Origin: Diadema setosum
Taxonomy: Eukaryota > Echinodermata > Echinoidea > Diadematoida > Diadematidae
Direction of reading: 5' to 3'
Assembly: GCA_033980235.1 (NCBI GenBank)
Contig: CM067075.1
Span: forward strand, 31,161,385-31,225,384
DNA: 64,000 nt
Shown: piece by piece, positions 36,201-48,200 of the stretch
Position numbering within the stretch: the stretch's first letter is position 1
Layout of the letters: each line of letters begins with the position of its first letter
Made by a program: the position numbers and the translations under genes
The notes under the pieces: generated by a model
The model's database searches: none
Told to the model about the DNA's origin: nothing
What the model saw: only the letters and a program-made list of their open reading frames with translations

Positions 36201-39200
36201 ATTCCGGGTTAAGATTGGCCTTATTGCTCAGTGTTTGTTGCGTGAGGGCTCACTATGGACTGAAATACCATGCTCATAGTCCCAAGTATCTCAATTCACG
36301 TGAGTGAGTCGTAAAATTTGTGAAAACAATGTAGAAATTTTCAATAGTTTTGTTGTTGTGTCGCCGTGTTCGAGGGGTTTAGTAGATATGTGTATGGGGT
36401 TCCGTAGATATGTGTATCACACACCGTCAGACCCCGTGCTAGCTTTAGCGCACGGGGACTGGTCGGGCTACTTACCGATATGAATTAACCAGCTGCATCT
36501 CCCGCTGCCATCAGTGCAAGAGCGAATGAATATGGCACCAAGTCCGAGAATATAAGACCTCATGGAAACGATCGCCTGGGAAATACAGTGGTATGTGTGG
36601 TATGCCCCCACAGTTTAACATTAGAAAGGATATACTGTATTCTACATGATTGACACTGTAAGTTGTAACTGTTTGTCTAGTAAGTAGTAGAAAAACAGAC
36701 CCAGCTCGCTCACAAAGTGAGCGGCTACTCCGGCCACCGCAAGCGGGAGCGTCCCGGCCGTGGCCTTGCCTGTCGACCGGCGCTAGCAAGTTAAACCAAC
36801 ACGTAGATCTAACGTTAGTAGTAGTCTACTAATGTTAGTACTACTAGAGTCTAGTAGTAGTACTAGTACCACTAGGTCTAGTAGACTAGTAAGTAGTAAT
36901 AGTAGCAGAATCTTTGGTAGTAGTACAGAGGCTACACTCTATTTAGGGAGGTTAACACTTTAACAGGGTGGGTCGTGGCTCAAAAAAAAAAAAAAGGCTA
37001 TGCCTAACCAGTTTCCCAAGGTCAGTTTCTGCAATAATATTGTTTTCATTCATTTAGATGCGTCATTTTCTAAGAAAACCCATACCGAGATTAAGAATGA
37101 TCGTCAGTTTTGGTCGAGTAGTTTTTGTTTTGTGATACAAATCATACTGTGGAAGGAAGCCCCACCGCCTAGCTACACGCAGCCGCTGTAGAGTCGCTTC
37201 GCGACAGCGGCTGCGTGTAGTTACCCCACCGCCGTGCTTACTACCGATGAACGCCACGGTGGGGCTGAATAGGGTAAGAGTAGGCCTAGGCCTGTAAACA
37301 GGCGAGTCGCCGTAGTATTAGTACAGACACGCAGTGGTGGGGCTATCGTGAGGCCCCACCGCAGTGCGCATGCACCCGTGCGTTTTAGCAAGCAAGGGTA
37401 GGTCCTAGGGTTAGGATTGTATTTATGGTTAAATTGGCCGTTAGATAAGTCGAGGGACATATTAGGAAGTCCTTTTCGCCGCATTCACGAGTAATATACT
37501 GTGGAAGGAAGCCCCGGCGCCGTACTTATCTACCGATGAACGCCAGACGGTGGGGCTGAATTCACGAGTCGCCGTAGTATTAGTACAGACACGCAGTGGC
37601 GGGGCCTATTTCACGAGTTTGCCTACAAATCTATGTAAGCTTAGCGTTGTCCGAGTGCGAAGTATCCTTTTCTCGCCACAGTCTTCATGGTCTTACAGTG
37701 AAAATAATGGATATTAAAACGTACCACAGTTGTAATCTGTATTATTGGCAGTATTAAATCCGATACAATTCATGAATATTCTTTTGTCCAAGGCAAAGGC
37801 TTTACGATAGCCAATGACAATAGTACAGCGCAGCGCTACCTATGCGCTCGCTATCTCGCTCCCCCGCCAGCGCTAGCCGCCAGCGCTAGCCGCCGGCGCC
37901 GGTGCTGTCGCTGCGCTGCGCTCGCTAGCGATAGCCTTGCTAGCTCGCTGGCTATGGCTAGGCTGGTCGGACAATCGACGTCTCCGTTCTTTGACGTCAT
38001 CACAATTTAGAAGTGATAGTGCGCCGCATGCGGCGAAAGTATAGAAAGTTTTCCAAAACCGAGGAAATTGCATCCATTATGTTAACACATATAGAACAAA
38101 ATTCAGAACAGTAAAAAACTCCGCATGGCCACAGAATTACTTAGAATTTAACATTCAATATTATTACATCATTAAGAAAAAAATGTCTAAACCATTTTAT
38201 TAAGTCTTTAAAAAATAAAATCGTCTCCAGCGTATCTCTGCGAATCCCGACGAATAGCTAATGAATACAAAGAACGCCAAGCATGTTACGAACTATTCTA
38301 GTATTACCAATGGATGTTAACATATCTTCAAATTTTCAAATTTATTGGACATACGTTGGGCATTCGTTGGGCATTCGCTGTAGTGTGACGGGGCCTTGAA
38401 GTTGATGATTATGATCTGAACTAATCCTTTTTAAGAAAAAAAGGGGAATGAAAAGGGGGGGGGGCATCCAAGGCCTGCGTAGAACATCATTCTAATACCC
38501 TGGACAGAGTTGTGTCAGAAAAACAGAAATGTATAATTCTTAATTTCATTTTGTTACCTATATGTATGATACAGGTGTACATTGCCTCTCTCTGTCAAAC
38601 TCAAAGGTATTATATTTTTCTTAAAATAGAATTATGGTCATAATAAAAATATTTCTGTATGGTACGGTACTACTTAAAATTATCTCTGTCTTTGCTAAAG
38701 ATATAATCTGCGAAAACTGTTTGACGTTACAGACACTTCACTACACATTAGTTACGTGTGTATGGTGTAACATTATCCTAAATCCACGTTAAAGTCCATC
38801 ATACCATCCAGTTCTCTCTAAACCTTATTCATCACAGAAAACAATGTCACACCTTTCTTCATAACATATTTCTGGTCTGGGCATGACTAATTTTCATCAC
38901 ATTTCATTTATCAGGGCATAAACAAAGGCGCATTTTAATTCCATCTTGTCTTATTTTATGTCCCAGTTTGATGTGAGTTCATCAATCTACTTATCTGGTA
39001 TCTAGATATCATAATTTGTTGTTGCCATGGCAATGCAGTTTCTCCCACTGATAGAAATGTGTCTTTCTCTTCTTCTGGCTAATGCAAACAGGACTCCACA
39101 GCTGGGATCGATTCCTTGTGCATTTTTGTTGTTGGTGGTCTCATCAGCAATGGCCAACACAATTCTAATTATGGTCATAATTAGATATTTCTATACGGTA

Positions 39201-42200
39201 ACATAGCATACAAAACTGTGTTAACCCCATTCATTTTATTGAAGAAAGTGTTTCTGTGGAGCTGATAGTAACAAACTGGCAACCGATGATCATGGCACAA
39301 AGGTGAATTCACCAAACTTTTTAGGTGACACTGATTAAATTGATGATGACTTGATCCCTTCACGCAGCAAATCGTCACTGCAAACCATTAGGGTCAGGGT
39401 AAATAAACAAATGCATAACACAGACAGATTAATGCAAAAGAGCTCGTACAATCAGAGACATTTCCTCCACTTTTTTTTTCAATGACTTTGATCTTCAGTT
39501 TTAATAATAATAATAGTAATACAGTACATTTATAAGGCGCTTAATACGGATGTTTCTAAGCGCACAGTTTACCGGGAAACTTAATAATTAGACCAAAATG
39601 ATACAAAAATACAAATACAAAAAATTAATATCCAAAAAGAAAAGATACAGTGTATAAATGCTTTTGAGTCAGAATGATGTACATAATACTTTCATTGAAT
39701 GAAACTTGGCTTGATGATTCAATATTTGATAGCGAGATATGTATTGAAGGCTATCGAGTCATAAGAAAAGACAGAAACAGACATGGAGGAGGCGTAGTTA
39801 TATATATGAAAATGAATTTGAATTATTCAATTTTACAACACGATTCCTTGAGACATTTAGAGGCCATACCAATCATAGTTGGAGAACAATGTCCGAAATC
39901 TTTTATTTTTGTATCATGGTACAGACCACCAAACACTTCAGTTTGTATTTTTGATTATTATGAGCAATTGGTGTCTTTTTTAGACAGCTTTAACAAAAAT
40001 ATCTTTATTGTGGGGGATTTGAATTGTGATATTTCGAAAAAGCATGTAACTAATGAAACCAAACATCTTAATGAAATAAACAGTTTGTATTCATTGAAAC
40101 AAATAAATGGTAACATATGTACAAGAATAACAAATGATTCGTCTACCCTTATCGATCATAATGTTATCAAATGCTCCAGATATTGTATCTGTGTATGGAG
40201 TAAAGCATACTGGCATAAGTGATCACTCATTATGTTTTATGATTCTGAAATGTCACGTCAAAGATAAAGGGCCCCGTACGGTTAATTACAGAAGTATGAA
40301 ATATTTTGACCACAATTCATTCATTCGTAGCCAACAGTCCCAACCATGGTTCGAAGTGTATGATATAGAAGATATAAATGAAGCAGCTTTTCATTTTGAA
40401 ATATTGTTATTGTCGGTGATTGACAAACATATGCCTATTCGTGAAAAACGAATTAAGAAAACTTCTTCTCCTTGGATATGTAGTGAAATTATCAGTCTTA
40501 TTTATAAAAGAGATAACTGAAGGAAAAAGTGAATAAGCTAAAAAGGATGATATTGATTGAATCTGATGGAAATAAAGTAATATCATTGGAAAATAGATTG
40601 AATGATTTGTGGAATGAGTATAAGAAACTTCGTAATGCTGTTACTTTGAAAATAAGAAAACGAAAGAGATCTTTTTTTGCTGAAAAATTCTCGGCAGCTA
40701 ACACATCTGGTGAGATGTGGAATATCATAAAAACTGTGTTGCCTAGAGATGTTTCTGGCATGTGTGAATCAGTTACAGGTAGTAGAGATCAAGATAAATC
40801 CAATGAATTTAATACATTTTTCGCCAGTGTTGGTAGAGATTTAGCTGCAAACATCCCGAATGCCCATGACTCTTCAATACAAGAATTTGACAATGTGTAT
40901 GAACCGGTTGATTCGTTCTCATTGCAACTTGTCACTTATGAAGAAGTGTTTAAAGTAATTCGTGGCATGAAAAATAAGAAATCTTCAGGTCTTGATGGTA
41001 TTTCTATGTATATGTTAAAAATGGCTGCTTCTGTTATAGTGTACTCCCTTACTCATCTGATAAACAGGTCATTGTCCGAAGGCATTATTCCGTTACCATG
41101 GAAACAGGCAAAGATTAGACCACTATTCAAATCTGGTAACAAGCGTCTCCCGGAAAACTACCGTCCCATTTCTATTCTTTGTTCTGTTTCTAAAATCATT
41201 GAAAAAAATCGTCCATAAGCAACTATCTCGTTTTATAAAATTGAATGGTTTACTTTCACCAAACCAATCTGGCTTTAGAGAAAAGCATTCGACTACCACT
41301 TCACTGTTAAAAGTGACGGATGACTGGTTACACGCCATTGATAGAGGCAAGCTCACTGGGGCGGTTTTCATTGACATGAAAAAGGCGTTTGACACCGTGG
41401 AGCATTGCACAATGATAAAGAAGCTGCACTCTATTGGAGTTTCCGATGAAACTTGTTTGAGAATTACTTGTCTGGTCGACAAATACGTACATACTTTTGT
41501 AATGCAATGTCAGATCCCCTGGAAGTGTGTTACGGAGTACCACAAGGTTCCATTTTGGGGCCTCTCCTTTTTACAGTCTATATCGATGACATTGTCAAAC
41601 AGATTGAAGTGTGCAGTATTCATCTTTATGCAGATGACACTGTTTTATACTTTTCTCATTCTGATATTAATCAAATTGAACAGGCTATCAACATTGATTT
41701 GAATGGCATCAATAGATGGATGTGTTTAAATAAGTTGAGTTTGAATGTTGATAAAACTGAATGTTTGTTGATAGGATCACCCGCAATGTTAAAAAGATGC
41801 AATATGATAAATGTACAGGTAAATGGTAAGCGTATTCAGTCCAAACAAACAGCGAAATATCTCGGAGTTATAATTGATCAAGAATTAAAATGGAATATTC
41901 ATATAGAAACATTGTGTTTGAAGATAGGTAATTTCATAAGGTTTTTGGGTCGTCTTCGTTTTAATTTAAATGAACAAAGTATGAGGATAATTTATAATTT
42001 TATAATTAAACCTTTGTTTGATTATGCAGATGTACTTTATGATTCTGCCCATAAGAAGTATACTAATCGATTACAGAAATTACAAAATAGAGCGGGGAGA
42101 ATGATCCTGAGAGTCAGTCCGTATATGCATGTTTCAAATCACGTTATTCATCAGACACTAAATTGGGAATCCTTAAAAACACGCCGTTTAAAGCACATTT

Positions 42201-45200
42201 TGTTAATGGTATTTAAAACTCTAAATGATTTCAGCGCTCCTTATTTATTGGACCGGTTTAATTTTGTATCTCATCAATATTCTTTACGATCTTATGGAAG
42301 ATTGACGCTGTCGAAGCCTAAAACAGAATACTGTAGACGTATGTTCGCGTACCGTGGGACATCAATGTACAATACTGTTCCCTTCGATGCCCTTGGATAT
42401 ATCTTCAGCATCATGTAATTCCTTTAAGAAAGCTATAAATAATTATGTATTACATTGGATTTTATGATAATGATCACGTATCTCTGTATTATGTAAATGA
42501 ACATGTCATATGGGGAGGGCTGTGGGTGGGGGAGGGAACATTGTATTTTGGTAGTCGGTATATGGGGGTATCATTTTCACAAGTTGTTTTTTTTTTGTAA
42601 TGTTGCCTTAGTTGATTTTGTACACTGATGTATCATTTTTTTTTTTCTTCGCATCATATCTTATCATATTATGTGTAAGTAAGTGTGTGTATAATTGGTT
42701 TTTATTGTATGGAGTTTCGACTATTGTAATTTTTTTTTTTTTCATGTGAAGTTGGACCCCTCGGAAGACCAGCACGGCCATGAAGGCCGAGCTGAGAAGG
42801 GCAATCCATCCGTTTTTTTTTTCTTCAGTTATATATTCCAGTTGTATTGTATCATTGTTATATATTCTTTTTTATTTTATACGGTGAATAAATAAACAAG
42901 CAAACAAAAAATAAATCACATGCAGATGTGCACGACACCTTTTCCTCCTTACTGATTGATGCATTGCCTTGATAATTGCAAAATTTATGAATATCATGCA
43001 TGTAATGTTGTGGATTGAAATATATTCTCTCAATTGGCAATTCAGTTGTATGTATACAATCAGTAGGCCTATATTTTAATGTGTACACTTTTATGTGAGT
43101 GTCGAAAGATGTCTTGCCACTGCACTGTAACAACATTTTTGTACATATAAATCATTCAAAAGTGTAGAACTCTCAAACTATGCTGGTTTTCAAGAGATTC
43201 AAACAAAAATTAACTCAATGTAAAGTTGTGCAAGATATATTAGTATACAAATGTATTCGAAGGTGGTTTCCATGATAAATGTAGGCCCTATGTGGTGGCC
43301 CAGGAAATTACGGTACAAAAGGACTTGCAGATCGCACTTCTCCAGTTGTTATGTGATCAGACAAAAGTTTAATAGCACACACGTTGAGCTAAATGTAAAG
43401 CTGTGTATGCCCTTATATGCAAACTTGCATTCGGGGGGGGGGGGGCTTTATGCACTGCTAGACACCTTGTCCCTTCAACCGAATATCCCAGCTGTGGAGT
43501 CCTGTTTACATTATAACATTTTAATCAGCACTGGAGAGAAAGTGTGTTGCCATGGCAACAGCAAATTATGGCCCTTTATATGGGGTAATGGACTAGCAAA
43601 TAAGACTTGATATGTCATTTTTTTTTCAATTAGAAATTACCAGATATATGGAACACATAAAGAAAACTTGATATTCAAAGTGCAAGATACATTTCTAAAG
43701 AGTAAAGTTTGGTGTCATGGTAACAGCACATTTTTGATGGCCTCAAAATCAGGAATGCCGTGCAGGGTCATGAAATTCTTTTCCAATTTGTGCACATTCA
43801 GTCAGTAGAAATAGTAATTGTGATAAATACATATCTTTTTTTTTTGTTTAGGTCAAATAGACTTTAATGGAAAATACCAGTATTTTAAGTGGGGGCATAA
43901 ATCATCTTGACAGTGACATTTCTAGTTTTCGTTTATACTCCCTTCTTTGAAGTGCTATTCAGCAAAATATGAGGTTGTTCTATCTAGATACCAGATAAGT
44001 AGATTGATGACCTCACATCAAACTGGGAAATAAAATAAGACAAGATGGTATTAAAAATGCACCTTTGTTTATGCCCTGATAAATAACATGTGATGAAAAT
44101 TAGTCATGTCCAGACCAGTCGAAATATGTTGTGAAGAAAGGTGTGACATTGTTTTCTGTGGTGAAACTAAGGTTTAGAGAGAACTGAATGGTTTGGTGGA
44201 CTTTAACGTGGCCTTAATGTTACACCATAACTAATGTGTAGTGAAGTGTCTGTAACGTCAAACAGTTCGCAGATTATAACTTTAGCAAAGACAGAGATAA
44301 TTTTAAGTAGTACCGTACCATACAGAAATATTTTTATTATGACCATAATTCTATTTTAAGAAATATATAATACCTTTGAGTTTGACAGAGAGAGGCAATG
44401 TAACCTGTACCATACATATAGGAAACAAAATGAAATTAAGAATTATACATTTCTGTTTTTCTGACACAACTCTGTCCAGGGTATTAGAATGATGTTCTAC
44501 GCAGGCCTTGGATGCCCCCCCCCCCCCCCCCCCCGTCATTCCATTTTTTTTTCTTAAAAAGGATTAGTTCAGATCATATCATCAAAGGATTAATACACAT
44601 ACATTTGAAGTTTTCAGACAGGCTAAGACAGCCAGTACCTCATGTACACCCTTTTTTTTTTCTCTCTTTCTTTTTTTTTTTTTAATTAATGCAGGCATAC
44701 AAGATGAGAGCAACTCTCCTTTTTTTTTTTTGCAGAAACAGAAATAAACAAACCACAAAAAAGTATAAGAAAAGGAGTGAGAAATTTTATTTCCTTTGTT
44801 GTTACCATCCTTTTTTTCCCCATTATTTGTTGACAGTACAGTACTGGTCCCCACAGCACTGTCTCAATATGGATTCAGGTTCTCCATAGCTTGTGGGTAG
44901 CGTATGGCAGTGGTAGTGCGGAGAATTTGGACTTGCATGATAAGGCCAAGTGAAATAAGAAACCAGTTTCTCGTCCTCGCGCGCATCGATTTTGGCCGCC
45001 GCAACGATTTTTTTACTATTTACTATTTTCAAAATGGCGCTGAAAATACCAAGAAATTAATTATTCTCGTCCAAGCCCGCTCCCCGCCCGCATTGAATTT
45101 CAGGTGCCGCATCGACTTTTTTGATATTTACTATTCTTTTGGCCGCCGAAAAAAAATATCGACAATTCACCTACCAATCGTGATTTCTCATTTCTAAATA

Positions 45201-48200
45201 CACCTTGCGTCCTCTACAGCTGTAGCTTCTGTAGTGCGTATGTAATAATATAACGCATGCATTTCACACTGCGAGCTCGGCAAGAAGGAATGACCCACAA
45301 AGCAGTCGAACTGTACAGTAGTTGGATGGCCATGGGCGCGCGGGCCTGAGCTGTGATGTACAGCGCACTCGGTACGTCTTGAACGCGATAGCGGCAACAT
45401 TTTTTTTTTTTGCGAACAATCGCTGATATTCCTCGCATATTTCACGCATTGTTCGTATTTTTCCCCGTTTCTCATATTTTAAGCGGATGTATTGTACTGT
45501 ACAAATGCTTGTGAGGATTGTATCGAGTTTGTATGTATACATTTTCATGTCATTGTGACTACGTGCATGTGTGTGCAGTGTACAGTGCAGTGGCCGTGCC
45601 GGCCGCGTATGCGTGTCTGTAGCTGTCGGGGTCCCCATCCCCTGGTCTAGCTGTCAGCTGTCTTGCATCTGACGGCGATGTATTCTATTTTGAAGAGAAA
45701 ATGAATGCGCTTTTCCAGCAAATGTAGAATTATTAAACGGGTGTATCTACAAAATAAATAACTTTTCCACGGATTCTGGTTTGTCTCGTATTTCTGCGGG
45801 ATACTTTTCTTTACGATGTAAATTCATGGACACGGCCGTGAGTCGTATCACCTGTAACGTTAGTGTCATTGAATCATTCATCATCCAAATGATGAGTGAT
45901 TATCAAATGTCTTTTTAGCACATGAAGAAACATCTTTAAATGTTTAATGCTATAATGCCATATCAGTATCATTTTGACATCCATCTGCAATTGTACCAGC
46001 CAGTTTCCAGTTGAATGTGCTACAATTGTGCTGTGAAGAGATGCAGATAGGCCTACAGCGCAGCTGTGTGGACACAAAAAGTCTCAAACACCAATGAGAA
46101 ATAAAGCAGTGTTTTGAATATCATGGAATTTATTTCAGTCGTACATTTGTTGATAGAGTATTTATACCTGTTTCAATTAATAGCACAATACATCAGAATT
46201 GCAAGTACACTGGTATCAGAAATGCCATTACAACACTAAATACCAGTATCAAGATGGTCATTTTCTCTTGACATCTGTAGTGGAAAGGAAAAGCAAATGT
46301 ATTTCTGCATGCATGAAGTTTCATTTCAAGTATGGTACATATATCTATTTGTTTGAAAATGCACAGAGTGCTGGCAAGACATACACTTGGGACCTGGTCT
46401 CTCATAACACAGCTACCAGAGTGATATTTCATTTCATAAATTGGATATAGAAAATAGTAAAGCCCTCTCTCGTTACCTTTCTCAGAATTACCGGACGAGA
46501 AACACATGTTACTTTCATTTTGACAATCCTCGAAAAAATAGTAAGATATCAAATAGTAAGGACCTCCTTCATCGCCTTGCTCAAAAAACCCGGACGAGAA
46601 ACTGCTTTCTATTTTTACTTGGCCTAAGCTAAGACTGGTTGTCATGTTGTTGATGACTTATTTACGAATCAATACAGTGCCGGTGAAATTTCAGACCCTT
46701 TTCAAACCATTTAGTCAGTATAACATCGTTCAAAGTTAAGAGAAAGGTATGAAATAGTTTCATTGACTGGAATTTAGTTCAAATGTCGAAGAAAAGATGA
46801 CTGGTCGACTTCGTAGCTACGCAGCGACACAGCTCGCTTCACCCATCGAGCTGCACGACTGCCAACCCTACAGCCCCGGGGGGCCCGCGGGCCGGTATCG
46901 GTGGTTGCGTGCGCCACTCTCGAAAGCAGCGTGCCGCGGTGTGGAAACCGAACGAAGACGATTCGACATAGGATTTGTTTAATTTTTATACCTCCGCCAC
47001 GAAGTGGTGCCGGAGGCATTATGTTTTCGGGTTGTCCGTCCGTCCGTCCTTCCGTCCGTCCTTCCGTCCGTCCTTCCGTCCGTCCGTCCGTCCTTCCGTC
47101 CGTCCTTCCGTCCCTCCGTAATGAATTTTGTGGACAGGGTAACTATCAAAACCTTTTGAGGTATCCTAATGAAACTTTGCATGTATGTGTATTAGGGGAT
47201 GAAGTTGTGCCTATCAACTTTTGGGTGCACATGCTCAAGGTCAAAGGTCAAAAGGTCAAGGTCAAATGCTTAAAATTTCACTATTTCCCTCATATCTATG
47301 CAATGTCTGAAGATATTTTCTTGAAACTTAGTGTATACATGTATTACTCGATTAAGATTCTCTGGTGAAAGTTTGGGGTCATGAGGTCAAAAGGTCAAAT
47401 GTCAAATGGTCAATTAAAATGTTAAAATTTCACTTTTTTCTCTGTATCTTGGAAATTGTTCAAGGTATTTTTATGAACAAAGTTATGCATGTACTGACTG
47501 GCAGTGGTTATCTATTGAATTTGGGGTTCATGGGGTCAAAGGTTAGGGGTCAAAGGTCAGGGGTCAAAGGTCATGGGTCAAAGGTCAAGGGCAATACTTC
47601 AAAATGTTACTATTTTCCTTATATTTATGCAATGCCAGCAGGATTATTATTTTTTTTTTTGATGTATGCATGTATAACCCACTAGAGATTCTCTGGGATT
47701 TTTTTTTTTTTTGCTAAGAAGGTCAAAGGTCAAAGATCAAGTGAAAGTGTTGAACTTACTTCTTTCTCCATATCTGGGAAGTTTCTCAAGTTGTCTTGAA
47801 ACAGTACATGTTTGTGTATGTTCCTGACAGTGATTCTCTTATGAATCAAAGGCCAGATGAAAATGATTTACTGTTCAATACAGAAATTGCACTTTTTCTC
47901 CATACCTTGAAAATTACATAAGTGCGTAAACTTATGAAAGGGTCAAAGTCAAGTCAAAGTTCTTAAATCCCCAAATACATGCTCTCCTATTCATCCAATT
48001 AAACATAGGTCAAGGAAGGTGAACATTCGATACATTTGTGACAAACATGTCATTTTAATATTTTGCCAATTTTGTGAAAATGTAATCACACATTGTCCAC
48101 ATGTACTATAGACCTATAAGGAGAATCATGCATTAAGGCGGAGGCATACCAGTCGCCATAGCGACATTTCTAGTTCTTACTGAAATGATTCATTTGCCCA

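Larger units (their letters stand above)
35034..38395. mobile_element. TTAA-target DNA transposon (Kolobok-like) in the left arm
   Basis: The ends GGCCCCGTCACACTACAGCG (35034-35053 and, inverted, 38376-38395) begin terminal inverted repeats that remain alignable for about 190 bp, including GGGATTCGCAGAGATACGCT in both. Flanks are TTAA (35030-35033) and TTGA (38396-38399), a TTAA duplication with one change. The right arm of the giant repeat lacks this insertion. TTAA targets with long TIRs fit Kolobok or piggyBac groups. No transposase motif was recognised, and the interior has CpG-rich hairpins and internal duplications. Confidence 0.8.
33303..39108. repeat. Left arm of a giant inverted repeat
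   Basis: Reading inward from ACTGATCAG at 33303, the arm is matched in inverse orientation by 43485-48978. By eye about nine in ten bases agree over long stretches (for example 33,330-33,480 with 48,790-48,940, and 34,445-34,560 with 44,830-44,945). Removing a 3.4-kb transposon (35034-38395) and about 220 bp of local duplication leaves an arm of about 2.2 kb. It includes a two-copy direct repeat (33,618-33,842 and 33,956-34,155). No gene was recognised in the arm. Confidence 0.88.
39660..42915 (+). mobile_element. Near-complete CR1/L2-like LINE in the loop of the giant inverted repeat
   Basis: It encodes an APE-type endonuclease followed by a reverse transcriptase, then a roughly 490-bp 3' UTR ending in an A-rich (AAACAAGC)-like tail near 42,880-42,915. 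Four frame changes (about 40,160; 40,520; 41,205; 41,460) inactivate it. It lies in the spacer between the arms of the 33.3-49.0 kb inverted repeat, within intron 4 of the HYR-CCP gene and in the same orientation. The 5' end lacks the beginning of the endonuclease. Confidence 0.88.

Noticed and set aside
47034..47118. CRISPR-like array
   Set aside because: CCGTCCGT is a simple microsatellite without unique spacers, in a eukaryotic transposon.
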